Shown: piece by piece, positions 14,001 to 25,677 of the stretch
Position numbering within the stretch: position 1 is the stretch's first letter
How the letters are laid out: each line of letters starts with the position of its first letter
Assembly (NCBI GenBank): GCA_024811115.1
Contig: JAKOGH010000641.1
Coordinates: 1-64,000, forward strand
From: Terana coerulea
Lineage: Eukaryota > Basidiomycota > Agaricomycetes > Polyporales > Phanerochaetaceae
DNA length: 64,000 bases
Direction: 5' to 3'
The notes under the pieces: generated by a model
What the model saw: only the letters and a program-made list of their open reading frames with translations
Told to the model about the DNA's origin: nothing
Databases searched by the model: none
Program-made: the position numbers and the translations under genes

Positions 14001-14269
14001 CCGGTACGAGCAGAAGGAGTACTCGCCGAGAAGCCATGACTGGTATGTGAGCTGAGCCGTGGGCTTCGAGGTTTCGAGAAGTGCGAAGCTTGCGAAGCAG
14101 TACTTCCACTAGTTTGCTTACTCTCCTGTGCAGCGAGGTCGCTACTCCGAGCAAGAGGCGGGTCCTGCGGGTGCTCGCCTTCCTGTTCGGTGGGCGTCCG
14201 CTGTGTCTCGTGCAGAAGGGCCTTGACAGTTTCACCAAGGCCATGAGGAGGCTTGGCGATGGACGCCAT
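8066..14269 (-). CDS. PLD1: Phospholipase D, PX-PH-HKD type
   Basis: A gene of roughly 20 exons on the minus strand. Exon 1 (14269 to about 13017) encodes a long Ser/Pro-rich tail leading into a PX domain (about residues 340-470). A split PH domain follows (about 12700-11970). Two catalytic HKD motifs are visible: HEKLCVID at 11244-11267, followed by [12 protein letters not shown], and HGKVLIVD at 9882-9963, split by a 56 bp intron and followed by [10 protein letters not shown]. These are the two halves of the PLD active site, which hydrolyses phosphatidylcholine to phosphatidic acid and choline. The PX-PH arrangement matches yeast Spo14/Pld1, a membrane-recruited enzyme. The C-terminal exons carry a long acidic, low-complexity insert (9370-8700) and end ILPLPIYD at 8066. 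Near 12681-12685 one extra base breaks the frame within a conserved stretch after ISALS. Some exon borders are unresolved. Confidence 0.93.
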
Positions 14270-14840
14270 GGCGGATAGGTAAGTTCAAAGGAGTGGAGGA
14301 TGTCAAATAGTCGAGCAAGTATATGTACGGTAAGATGAGTGCTTGAGTTGCAACAGCGGCGCTTAGTCTCTTCAGACGTCATAACGGCGTTACGTTACCG
14401 GGAATAGTCAGCGATGACCTGGGTAAGTAATCCGTTTATTACTTGCCTTATTCTCAGCTACAAACGCTCTAAAGCCGCTTTCATTTATCTTGTTACCGCC
14501 ATTACTTACTACCCTATCAAACGTCCGCGCCATCAGCGTGCTGCATGCAACCACCAGTTTCCGCTCCGGATCCAATACTTGGCGAGATGGCCGTGACTTC
14601 ATACATTGCCGTTATTCAATCACCATTGCTGGGCGGGTGTAAAGAAGAAGATAGGCTTGAGCCAAGACTTACGAGCACGACAGCCGACCGCGCCCGTCTC
14701 AAATTTCGCGAACATTGCTTGACCATTGCACCTCTGAGTCAGGCACTACCTTAGGTTTATCCCACAGGCTTGAACGAATGCGTCAAATTCCATATATTGT
14801 ACAAACCTCATCTTCGCCGTGTTCCCTTGCGCACTTCTGC
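14270..14840. other. Intergenic
   Basis: This is the upstream region of the phospholipase D gene and the 3' region of the capping-protein gene, both on the minus strand. No other feature was recognised. Confidence 0.5.
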
Positions 14841-16124
14841 CTATGATGAGCCAAAGCCGCCTTTGTTCGACGTGAGCTCAGCGCCCAATTTGTAGCCGAG
14901 CACCTGGCAGATAGACAGTCAATATCAGATAGACGGACGCATGGAAAGATACGCACTTTGTCCCAATCCAACTTCGCACGCGTCATTGGCAAAGCGCGGC
15001 GCAGTCCCTTGAACGTCTTCTCACCCATTTCCTGGTATGCCTCGTTGAGCGACGTCTGGTACTTGCTTTCTTCAGTTTCGATGACGGCGAGAATCTTTGA
15101 CGCCGATGCAGGAGCGTTTGAAGACGAGATTGTTGATGGTAGATCCAGTGAAATAGTATGGGTCGCCGATAGCTGGACCTTAGCGACCGAGTAAGTGAAC
15201 GTCACAGCTGTGATAAGCTATGAAATTAACACCCGTACATTTCCTTGTTCATAGTAGTGAACGTTCAAGAGAATCTTTCCTTCTAATGTTCGCGCTTTCA
15301 GGTTGACATTGTATGCCGATCTCCATCTTCCTGACCTAGAGAACACGCCCTCAGCCTACCGATCGCGCAGCAGAGAATAAATGAGCGCACCAGAAGTTGG
15401 ACGGGTTGTACTTATTCGCAACCACCTGAATGACAAAGCTCTCCGAGTCTCCTGGTGTCGAAAACACAGAGGCGACCCCATCTTGGAAGTGGGCAGACAA
15501 GTAGTTCAGCACAGCAGCCTCCAAAGCAACTCTACAGCACGAGTTAGCTCAGCGGTACAGACACGGGCCAACTGTACGCACCGGAAGGTTTCTGGTTCAC
15601 TATCTGGTTCTACGGGCTCCGGTTCCGACGCTTCCTACGTCGAAGTGCGCGATATCCGCCATCAGCGACATTCAAGCCACGGCTGGAGAGACTCACCAGG
15701 GCAAGGTGGTCAAAGCGGAAGCTCGTCCTCGATCTCGGGTCCCAGAAACGGTCACCCTCATCGCCCTCCTCACTTGACGACACGCGCGCGGCATCACTCA
15801 CGATGCACTGGTGCATGCGGCGAACATCAGCCTGAATCGACGAGTGGATACGTCGCTGAGACTGACTTGGTGGTTGTGCCCTGGCACGTCGGCGGTGATG
15901 AACTGGGCGAGGTTGTATTCCTTCAAAGCAGGCAATATTCCCTTCTGCAGGCTCTCGTCATCCGATATGATGTTGCGCACATCTACAAGCCACAAGTCGT
16001 GTCAGTTAATCATCTCCAGAGCAAGCCGCTGGATAGACCTACCGTTCAATACATCATTGATCTCCCCAGGTGGAGATTGAAGCAAGAAATTAGAGGCTGC
16101 TTGGATACGGTCCTCTGAATCCAT
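14841..16124 (-). CDS. CAP1: F-actin-capping protein subunit alpha
   Basis: About seven exons read in frame without any break. The N-terminus MDSEDRIQAASNFLLQSPPG, the joined block DVRNIISDDESL, the central SGRWRS...VHYYEQGNVQL, and the C-terminal IETEESKYQTSLNEAYQEM...KGLRRALPMTRAKLDWDK followed by VLGYKLGAEL are the signatures of the CapZ alpha subunit. With the beta subunit it forms a heterodimer that caps barbed ends of actin filaments in cortical patches. One acceptor site is chosen for phase: TAGAG just before TTGCTTTGGAG gives VALEAAVLNYL, while the AG two bases earlier would not. The length matches the usual 260-290 residues. The stop is at 14841-14843. Confidence 0.94.
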
Positions 16125-16509
16125 CCTACTCCAAAGAGTACAGAGAGGTCGAGATGTAGTATGAAGGAGGGTGGATGTGTAACTTGTGTTTACTTGACAG
16201 TTGGTGACCAACGCAGCCACAGAGTGTGAAGTGAAACGCCCATACCGGTCAGTTCCCACGTTACCGTACGAGCAAATGCTGCCAAGTTGTCAAACCTTGT
16301 TTCTCTGAGTTCTCTCACCGACACCGTCTATGCACACTTCTGCTACGGCACACGGTCGATTCAGAATGTGACATCTTTTTGGATTCCATGAAATGATACG
16401 GTAAAACTACAATGTGGATATATGCGCTATCTGCAACCGTCAAGACCATCCGAGGTCATCCAAGCTCGAGCAACTCTCGTCGCGATGCCACGATTAGGCT
16501 TTTGGAAGT
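16125..16509. other. Intergenic
   Basis: Upstream region of the capping-protein gene and 3' region of the isocitrate lyase gene. Nothing else was recognised. Confidence 0.5.
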
Positions 16510-18397
16510 TTACAACTTGGCCTTGGGCGACTCCCCGAATTGCGACTCGGTGACACCCTTACCCATGGCCGCCGTTGACGACACCCCGCCAGTGACGGTC
16601 TTCATCAAGTTGTCCATGTAGTCGGCACCGCTCCACTGCGCTTGCGTTAGCTCGAACGGACGTGAAGGCGGGAATGGCACGTACCTTCTGGTGAGTGAGC
16701 ACGTCGCAGCCAATTTCGCGCTCCCGGCGCTGAACCAGCTCGACATAGGCCTTCATGCCCTCCACAGCGTACGACTTCGCGAACAGGTCGTTGATGTACG
16801 CATTCGAGTGAAGACCACCGAGCTATCACAGAACATCAGAACATATCGAGGACCTCGACATTTCTACGACATACCGTGATGAACTGCCAGACGAAGCCCA
16901 GCTTGCCGAGCTCCCAGACGTAGTCCTTCATGTCCTGCGTGCCGAGACCAGCAGCGTCCCAGTTGAAGGACGGGCTCAGGTTGTACGCAAGCCACTGCTC
17001 GGGGTAGACCGAATGCACGCCCTGGGCGAACTCACGCGCCTGCGACAAGATAGGCTTCTTGGTCTCCATCCACAACGCATCGGCGTACGGCGCGTACGCG
17101 ACCGAGCGGTTGATCGCGCACTGGGTGCCGCCTTGGTAGCGGTAGAAGCCCTCGCGCGTCCGCGGAGCGTCCCAGTCCCAGTATGGCGCGTTCCTCAGGC
17201 CGAATTCCTTCTTGGCGATCTGGACGGCTTGCGGGTAGGAGACGTGTGCGACACGGGCGGTGAAGCGTTCGAGGGTAGTGGAGGTGGCGCTCACTTGCGC
17301 TTTGAGGGCCTTCGCGAGCGTGGTGGCGAAGAGCTCGATCCCAGCCTTGTTCGTCCAGTCCTCCTCGATGGCCTCGAGCGCGGCGCCGGTCTTGCCTTGA
17401 GCTTCGGCTTCAGCCAGGACGGTGACGAGAGGGAGGAGGTCAGGGTTCGTGGAGCCAAGAATGAAGGGGTGGTCGCGCTGGTCAACGTTGGTAGTGATCA
17501 AGGTCGCGGCCTCAGAATCCGTGCGGGCAATCACAAGGTTGTCGACACCCATGATATCGAACTGAAGACGAATAGCGACGAGACGGTTGATGTGCTCCTG
17601 GATGGGTACGAGGACCTTTCCGGCCATGTGGCCGCACTTCTTGGTGCCTGGAGCCTGGTCCTCGATGTGGATACCCGCGGCACCTTTTCTCGACGAACAT
17701 CTTCGCGAGCTTCATGGTGGCGGTGAGACCACCGTGACCAGTGTCGGCATCCGCGACAATAGGGCGAAGATAGTCGATGACAGGGGTCTTCGCGAGCTCG
17801 GCTTCCGACAGGCCGGACCGCGCCTCGCGCTGCTTGCGGTCGTGGAAGAGTTGTGCCAGGAACAGGTGCTCGACCTTGTTCGGAACGGTGTTCGAGGGGT
17901 AGTCTGGGGAACAGTCAGTGTATGCTCGCACGGCCGTCCCTTGGAGACGCACCAGCCAAATCCGGGCCAGGCTCATTTGTGCTCGAAGCCGTGCTGGACG
18001 ACTGCCAGCCCGAGACGTACACGGTCTCAAGGTACTTCGCCATCTGGGTGACTTGCACAGGGTCAAGGCTGTCCTCCTGTAAGCATCTTCACTGTGAAGA
18101 CTGGATGGCAATACTCACGCGCCGTAGGTGTGTGATGGCGTGCCCTTCGCAAAGTGCTCCGAGAGCTGAGACCACAGCTTCTTGGCGAGGACATTGGAGG
18201 GGTAGGCGATGGGGAGCGTGCCTCGCTTGGAGACGACCTGCTCGGCGGTGTAGGGGCGTTTCACCCGCTTGAAGCGCGAATCCTGCATGCACGGCTCAAT
18301 GACCAGCACGTCGAAGATAGGAGTCTGCACATACCTTCCACCACTGCTCGACGGCGGCGACATCAGCCTTGAAAGCGGCGCGTTCGTTGTGGGACAT
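16510..18397 (-). CDS. ICL1: Isocitrate lyase, with a one-base frame break
   Basis: Exons cover the full enzyme. The catalytic cysteine motif KKCGH follows HIEDQAPGT, the N-terminal half has [20 protein letters not shown] and DADTGHGG, and the C-terminal half has [14 protein letters not shown] (not KRCGH) favours isocitrate lyase over methylisocitrate lyase. The enzyme cleaves isocitrate to glyoxylate and succinate in the glyoxylate shunt. The protein ends in Ala-Lys-Leu, a peroxisomal PTS1 signal. Splices were resolved at WWK/DSRF, GA/LDPV, AD/YPSN, FIT/LGGL and HQK/WSG. At 17685-17688 a run of four T (A on the coding strand) is one base too long: the frame breaks between KMFVEK and GAAGIHIED, both highly conserved. 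No intron can explain this without deleting the active-site approach, so a sequence error or a fresh mutation is likely. Confidence 0.95.
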
Positions 18398-19225
18398 GGT
18401 GGCGGCAGAGTCGGGAGGGGTGATGGACGGATGGCGGGGGTTCGAGAGTACCCCTGCGGGCATAGCTACTCGTTTTGTATGTTCCTGTCTCTGAACTGAA
18501 CTCGGGAAGACCAAACGAGGGTAGGACGGAACGGGACCATGTGATTGGGACAGGGCTTAGGCCGGCGGGAGCCGAGTGCGGGGTAACACCGATCGACGGG
18601 GCAGCGTCTCGTAGACGCCGCGGACAAGGCCAGGCGGTCCTCCTTTCCACCTCCTCCTACCGCTTTTCGGCCGACGGGGGTCTAAGTGGAAGGTATAAGG
18701 AGGCCTTTGAGCTCCAGGAGAACAACGGCCAACGCCTCGCCCGAGTGAAAACAGCCACCAGGTCCGTATGAGCCGGCGAGAACGACTTCACGGTCTGCTG
18801 TACGACGGATATTCGCTCTAACTCCTCGTGGAATAGTGGTGTTAGACTTCGTGTAACGGCTGGACTGGGACTACGCATGGGGGGCTGTGGTCATCAATAG
18901 GAGTTTGAACGGCGTTTCGCATACGGCCCTTGAAAAGGGATATAATCGACACAGCACTGCCGACGTCCATCATGGCGTGACTGCTGTGGAAGCTATCCGC
19001 TACAGTCGCGCCCAATGGCATGCAACTTAAAGGTGCATTATTACTCGAAGAAGTAGAAGAATTTTTTATTTCTTCCCTCATAGCTGCTGCGGAGACGTTA
19101 GCCAAGAAATAGCTAGATTCGTGAATAGGAATGGTTAAAACGGGGTACGGATGTATGGCACCGTAAGTGTCCCGTGAGACAATCTGCCGGCTCCCCGTCA
19201 GCCTCGGAGGTAAACAGCCTAGTCC
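18398..19225. other. Isocitrate lyase upstream region
   Basis: No gene recognised. This stretch should hold the promoter of the isocitrate lyase gene, which is transcribed leftward from 18397. I did not find a regulatory motif that I can name with confidence. Confidence 0.4.
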
Positions 19226-19877
19226 TTAGGTTGAGTCTAGCCCTTCGCGAGATGCAGTCGAGTCACTGGCTCCTGCATCACGCAATCGCGACAAGTCCAA
19301 GACTTTGACCCATGACCGTTTGCCAAACGCTATAAACCCATACGCAGCTAGAGATCCTAGCACTATATAAGAGATTAGGGAGTGCCTCAGTTCCATTGCT
19401 TGGTATTTCAGACCTTTGCGTGTCGACGCTGTACCAGCTGCGCAGAAAGAAGCAGCTGCAGGACGAGACACCCAGCGAGGGGACATAATACCAGATCTTG
19501 AACGGTTGGTTTTCTACCCCGCAGTCACTGTGCCTGGAATTATCAGCCTTTCCTCCTCCCTAGAATTCCGTGAACAATGGTCCAGAGCAGTCTGTCGCAT
19601 TTGAGACCCATTCGACTTTGAATAGTCGGTCTGTCCGTAGACTCCGTACATCAAATTCATCACACCCACCATCAAATTCGGAGTCATGGGTGCGTTGAAT
19701 GGGCGCTTGAGGAAACGGATCAAAGCGCGGAGGCGGAACGTAGCGGGACGGTGACGGCATACGGAAAACACGCAACTTGTCCTCGAACTCGAGCGTGATA
19801 TCGCTCTTTCTGGACCGAATATCGTTCGCAAAAAGTGCATTCACGAAGAGAGCGAACAGCCATCTCCGCATTATCAT
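19226..19877 (-). CDS. Possible small membrane protein, unrecognised
   Basis: Two open stretches on the minus strand look more protein-like than their surroundings. The upstream one (from Met at 19877) starts MIMRRWLFALFVNALFAND, resembling a signal sequence. The downstream one ends at 19226 and has a hydrophobic segment SLISYIVLGSLAAYGFIAFG followed by basic residues, plausibly one membrane span, preceded by a basic Ser/Ala-rich stretch like a mitochondrial presequence. The two lie in different frames with a stop between, and I could not find a clean intron joining them. They may be one gene with a frame error, two tiny genes, or chance. No family is recognised. Confidence 0.2.
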
Positions 19878-21537
19878 GGCTCACCGGTCACCTGTCACCT
19901 GTTTGACTAACTTCTGACCAACGCCTACTGTGCTTATAGCGGCCACGCGCAGGAGCGAGCAACGCTTCATGTAGTGTCCACATACTGAGAAGAAAGGGTA
20001 CCGAGGGTTCTGAGCTGCGTGATGCATGCGCAGTAGAATCATTTCAACGCCTGACGCAGTACGTACATGAATGATGACTTGATGGCCTTTGCTTCATTTA
20101 CCACATTCATATGCACTGTGTCCCGTAGCCTGAGGCATTGACTATCACGCTGGAGGTGAGAGCTACTTATCCATATGGTGTACTCATACTGATGTCCAAA
20201 CGTAGCGGGGGGATGGTAGGGAACACTACTTTAGATGGCACTCAGCTCCTTATCCCATAACCAAAGGCGAACGCAACATCACCAGTAGCTCACCCAGGCC
20301 TGTGCAGTTCGATAGAGGACGGTTGTCTCTTGCGGCTTCCCCTGATGTGCGTCATTTTCCTGTCAACCTCACCAGCTATATTAGCTGCTAAGGAGCAATT
20401 GCTTCGGCTGGTGCAGCGGCGCTGGTCAGTGGGCGTTCTCATGACCCACAGTCTGCTCTCCTTAGTTTGCTTCAGGCCCACCCCATCACTGACGATTGAG
20501 ACACGACGAATGAGCCGCAGGGCTTTATGTAAACGTATTCCGTGCGCATGGAAACAAACAACTGCCGCGCTCTGACAAGTGCGGCCTTGCCAGCATCGAT
20601 TGGATATCGTGCAACTGCAATGTGCGTTATCGTCAACATGGCTGCCGGGATAATTGATACGGGTGGACAATGGTGCGCTCACTGTCTCACTCGGGCTGGC
20701 ATGTTGGTCCGTCGTATCCATTTGGATACCTCGCTGCGACGAGCCGAAGCGGATGATGCCTCTCTACTGCTATTCGCACTTCTGGTGAGTGCCGAATCAC
20801 TTTTCATGATGACCCTGCCACTCTCAACAATGATTATAACTCAACCTAGGAATAAAAGGGCTTCCATCTTACCGAAGACAGCCCTTAGTTAGGGCTCAAG
20901 ATTCGGCTTAGTGCTTCCGTCGGTGCCACAGCATTCAATCCAGACCTGAACTACGGCCCCCGATCCAGTTGGGCCGCATATGTGCGGGCTGCGTCGTTCC
21001 GTCATTCTGTCAAGACTTTACCCAAAATCCCCACCCTATGTGTGTGACGCTTCTAACATCACATTTAGATTGCGTTGATGAAGGCTCGGTGTTCTTCAGG
21101 CAACCGGGTGTGAATAGTCCTAGTCAACTGGCTTCAGTCTTCAGATCTCACAGTGCGATACTCATCAAGGTAGATTATGTATCAAAGATACTATACACAT
21201 GATGCCCGTGTGGCAACGAATCACCCCACAGGTAGCTACTCCACTTCTCTCAGGCCAAAGTTTGTCTCTCCGACTCTCACCATATAAAACACATTGCTTC
21301 GTACCGGCAAGATCCCAGGCACTGCTTCCTGCTGATGCATCCAGTATAAGCCTGCACTCTGGAATAATCGCCCATTTTAGGATCTTAGCCGTCGTTTGGG
21401 CTACATCCTGGTGCGTCCACCATTGACCTCTAAAACTTCATCATCAACCTGTCGGATATCACTGATTTGTCTGTACACATAAGAGAACGCGAGATGTTTA
21501 CCACAGGTCATTCTCCTCATCTGTATTCTCCACTAAC
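19878..21537. other. Intergenic, no gene recognised
   Basis: Short open frames on both strands show no conserved motif. I see no transposon ends, long terminal repeats or RNA genes. Confidence 0.4.
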
Positions 21538-23676
21538 ATGGCAGATATCCCCCAAGCCACCCTTAACACCACTCTCGGTGCCCTGGAGCTAGGCACTGTG
21601 TTCTCCGCCATGTATGTCACCAATTCCTATCAGAGATTCAATGGTATTCACTCATAGCCTAATCCCTGGCAGCTTGTACGGAATGATGTGCATCCAAAGC
21701 TATATATTTTTCCAGCGCTTCACGAATGAATGCGTATACCTGAAGCTCGTGGTGAGACGTGCCTTCTCAGTACCCACCAATTCTTTGCTCACATGCTATC
21801 GTCGCAAGGTCTGTGTATTATGGTACTTATTTCCCCATATCGCTACGGATGCATAAGAGACAGCTTACTTAGGGTTCTGGACACCGCGCATCTCGCTCTA
21901 GTCATCTATCCATGCTATTTGTGCGTCGCTAGCGGACTCTTCAAGTCACGCTCAGGATGGAATACAGGCGCTTACCATTGGTTAGTTATACTGTCACCAA
22001 TTTCAACAAGCCCGCAGCACTTGTGGGAAAAACTCCATGGTTTGTCTGGTCTCCGAGACATTCATGGGCGGCTCACCTCCCTCTCTGTCATAGGAGCATA
22101 GCAGTATGTCAATGTTTCTCCCTTCAAGTTCTGAAGTGATGATTGGCCTACAATCATGTTAGGCTGGTGCCCTTGTCACGGCAACAGCTGTTGTCACGGT
22201 TCAATTGTGAGCGATCCACAAGTTCTCGCATTGCCATTCATTGACACCTGGGGACCAGATGCTACTGCTACCGTGTATGGATTTGTGAGTCCAATCACAC
22301 ACCATTACATACGGGTTGACTTCCACTTAACATGCGTGTTTCAGTAAGTTCGCGGAGTCGTGCGCTCACGTATCCACTGGTAAGCTGTGGAAAGGGCTCG
22401 TCTTGTCAGCCGCATGGTCTAATTGAATATCATCAGATTTTGATGATCGCCGTGTTGTACGGTATGTCCTGGCGCGATTTTGAGATGCGGATGTTGAGAT
22501 TCAACGACGCCTTGGCGCGATGTCAGTTATGGGAATCGGTATGTATCTGTAATCTTATTCACTATGAATGCGGAGAATGCTGACAATAATTACGGAAATA
22601 GCGGCAGTTGCACAGCTGTGCGTTCAGTCGTCTTTGCTGAGATGATGCGGGAAACTCATGGTCGTCTGGCAGCGTTCTTCTGCCAGTCACCGCGCTGCAC
22701 TCCAAGAGTTTTGTAAGTGGGTAGAATCCAGTGTTCTATTGCGACGCTTGAATACTTATCTATTGCAATACACTGCAGTGGTCGGTCTACGCCAGCACCG
22801 TATTGGAGTTCGGATCCGATTTATACATCTCGATCGCTCTGTGCTACTATCTCGTAAAGGCAAGGAGCCGGTCCTTTCGCCGGTCAGTGTACCATCTGCA
22901 ACTAGCCTTTTGTGCGGTCTCTGAAGTGACCATAATGCAGGACACTTTCCCTCGTGAATACACTGCTGGTCTACACGATAAACACCGGTCTTCTAACATG
23001 GTATGTGTCTGCATTACATCAAGCGAAATCAGCTCACAAAACCTGCAGTGTGGTCTGCCTTGTATGCGCTGTTACGGTGAGTGTTAAACACGCACCTTCG
23101 TGCCTATGCCTGATCCGTTAATTCTGTGACCATACTTCAGTATGTCACAATGAACAATTTTGTGTCATATGGAGGTGAGCGCGCTCAGAACGTTTATGAT
23201 GTGGATAGACACTGATGGCTCGAGCTTCAAGTGTTGTTTAACTTAGCCGGACGTGAGTCTTGGTGAAGTCGGCACTTGACCTCAGGCCGGAAGCTGATAT
23301 TATACTAACCAGTCTACGAGAACTCTCTGATGGCCTCGTAAGTTATCTCACATAGGCTACTATACATGTTCCTAATTGATCCCTATAGCCTTAATGCTCG
23401 GGATTGGTTCCGCGAGCAGAACAAACACCCTATGATCTCACTGCCTGTGATTCCCTCAGATCGGCTAACTGGCCATGGTCTGACTTTTGCTACGGGCACC
23501 GAAAACAGCGGTGACAGCAGCTCTCAAACTGTACGTTATATCATACCTTTGTATCAACACTGTCTGGGCTGATGGTTGGAGGTAATGTCCAGGGAAATAC
23601 AGAGGGCGACATGGCACTACCTGCGCAAATCACTGATCTTCCTCACACTGACGACCATAAAGTAACGATTTGTTAG
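21538..23676 (+). CDS. DUF6534-type seven-helix membrane protein, possibly a pseudogene
   Basis: A many-exon gene read by following the family pattern. Exon 1 (Met 21538) gives TLGALELGTVFSAI, then LYGMMCIQSYIFF, a splice to VLWVLDTAHLALVIYPCY, then TVTNFNKPAALVGKTPWSIA. Helices follow at about 22170-22640 (LVTATAVVTVQL; ILMIAVLYVMGIAAVAQLC), then SVYASTVLEFGSDLYISIAL, RRTLSLVNTLLVYTINTGLL, CVVCLVCAVTYVTM and LYENSLMASLNARDWFREQ. This is the layout of the basidiomycete DUF6534 family, which has seven predicted helices and no established function. Most junctions are clean GT...AG. Two places fail: the exon link near 22205-22345, and about 22635-22680, where a TGA and a frame change separate two good segments. 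The start and the end (TAG at 23674-23676) are inferred. Confidence 0.6.
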
Positions 23677-24721
23677 TGATTGCATCCTATGTAACATCAA
23701 AAGTGGCTAATAACCGCACGCAACCTTTTCCTAACGCGCAGTAGACGCTGAACGGCGCTGAACTGTTGCAGTCGGATGTCTGAGTCCATGTTGTGGAGAT
23801 GCGAGTTAGGGTATTGGGTAACCTGGGCTATAAGAAATTTGCACGAGGCGCCGCGTGCATGCAGAGAATCCAGAGAGCGTACGTTGCGCATGTCACTTGG
23901 AACTACCGGTGTGACTCATCGCCGCTGGTGCAGACAACTTAAAGGTTTGAGCACCCCCAATCCCGAAATGGAAAGAGACGCGCAGGTTATGGCGTGGGAG
24001 CTGGGCCGTCGTCCATGGGCCGCAGCGGTGACTCAGCGCTTGTTGGTTGTTCCAAACACTCGCTGGCAGGCAGTCGGCGTCGAGCTGCAACTGGAATGCG
24101 CGTGGACTCTTCCTTTCATTCACCGGCTTCTCATCACTGTTCTACAACGAAGAGCTTGTATGCGGCGAAGGTCCGCTTTGGTCAACCAGTGCTTCTTACC
24201 GCGTCCACCACGACCGTCACAATTTGCGTCTGTCGAGCAGCAAGCTCGATAGACTGCCACTGAGAACTAGACTCGGGGACAAAGCGACTTGATTGAGCAT
24301 TGCAGTGACAGCCAGGAGCGTGGACTGTATGGACACGCACCTTGGTAGGCAGAGACGGTCATGGACGAGATAACAAGTGTACGTGTAGTCTCGGACGTGC
24401 TAGTGGATTGAAACTTGATTTTTTGCGTGCCGCTTGCACCCTGCGCCTTATTTGCTAAGCAAAGCCTGCTTCGCCGCCATGCCCAGTCATCTGTCTCTAC
24501 ACCCAATACGTAGGTTTTGACTCCACCAGAATGTCCTCACATGAATCCAGTCCGACAGCGGGGTGGGACTGCCATTGCACCTCCGAGAGTAGGTGCGTGG
24601 TCCAAGTTCAGGTGGTCAAACTTCAGGACTCGCGCGAAGAGCAGAGAGTTTTCGTCTGATAAGTATGGTAAATACATATCCTTGACAGGTAAGTGCATCA
24701 CTCTGGCTAGGATAGTTGCAT
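23677..24721. other. Intergenic, no gene recognised
   Basis: Overlapping open frames exist on both strands between 23776 and 24506, but none shows a family motif or a convincing exon structure. Confidence 0.4.
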
Positions 24722-25677
24722 TTATGAAGCCTTTCCCCACCAGGTCTGCACAAAGGTCTCTATGTTCATGGGCTTCACTCCAGGACACAGCTTGTTGAGA
24801 TTTGCATCTGTGAATCCTAGCTGGTCATTGTATTGAATGATGAACAAGTAGAGATCCACGAAGATTGTCGGTTTGGATTCTCGGCGTCTTTCGAGCCCTT
24901 CCTCGGACGTGTAGGTAACATCCAATTTACGACCTGGCGTCAGAATCACTGTTGATTATTATTGGAATGTTTTAGGAAGGGCGAACTCAACTCACCGCGA
25001 ACAGCTTCAACAAAGTGCACGACCTCGTTCAACGTCTTTCGATCTCCTCTCATCTGGCTCACTTTCGGCCACGTCGCCAGATCCAAGCTCGCTGCAACAA
25101 ACCTCCCGACATCCTCCGCCCGCGTGTACACCAAGTATGCCGACCCATCCCCAGGAATGTCCGCCTTCCAGTTTTCGATGTCGAAGATGAACTTGAGCGG
25201 ATCCAGGTGCTTGACAGCACCGGTACCGCTGCCTATGTAGTCCATGAAGATGCCGCACTCGAAGAACGTGTATTCCAGCCCGCTCTTCCGCACCGCCTCC
25301 GAGACGGTCCATTTGGGTCGGTAAAGCGGGGCGGGATGGTCTGGGATGGGCCGGGAGGCGAACTCGCTCGGGGCGAAGCGCTTCACGCCGGCTTTCACGG
25401 CGGCGGCGAGCAGCTGAAGCTGCGGCTTGGCAGGCTCATCTTGGCCGAAGCTGGCGATGGTCGAGATGACGGTGTGGACGCCCTCGAGGGCTTGCGCCAG
25501 AGAGTCCTGGTCGTCGTAGGAAACTGCAACGACCTGCACGCGGTCGAGCTTGTCGAGCATGGGATGGCTGGATTTACGAGAGAGGACAACGACGTCGTGC
25601 TTGTTTGTCTCGAGAATGCCTTCGACGATGTGAAGACCTATTCCGCCGGTGCCTCCTGCAACTGCTACTTTGACCAT
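24722..25677 (-). CDS. NmrA-like NAD(P)-binding reductase, copy 1
   Basis: Two exons, 25677-24996 and 24933-24722, with a 62 bp intron, give 297 residues. The N-terminus MVKVAVAGGTGGIGLHIVEG contains the glycine-rich GGTGGIG dinucleotide-binding loop of the NmrA/isoflavone-reductase-like atypical short-chain dehydrogenases. Further family blocks are HTVISTIASF, AGVKRFAPSEFASRP and the Tyr-rich LEYTFFECGIFMDY. Members are either NAD(P)H-dependent reductases of phenolic or ether substrates or redox-sensing regulators; sequence alone does not decide. The C-terminal half (exon 2) ends QTWWGKAS. A near-identical neighbour lies just upstream in the same orientation with exactly the same exon lengths. 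There is no signal peptide, so the protein is probably cytosolic. Confidence 0.9.

Noticed and set aside
18066..18120. Apparent frame error in isocitrate lyase at HTYGA/LDPV
   Set aside because: Using the AG 11 bases further in as acceptor gives [10 protein letters not shown] in phase; the first AG is simply not the one used.
16510..18397. Methylisocitrate lyase instead of isocitrate lyase
   Set aside because: The catalytic motif is KKCGH, typical of isocitrate lyase, and the C-terminal peroxisomal signal fits that enzyme too.
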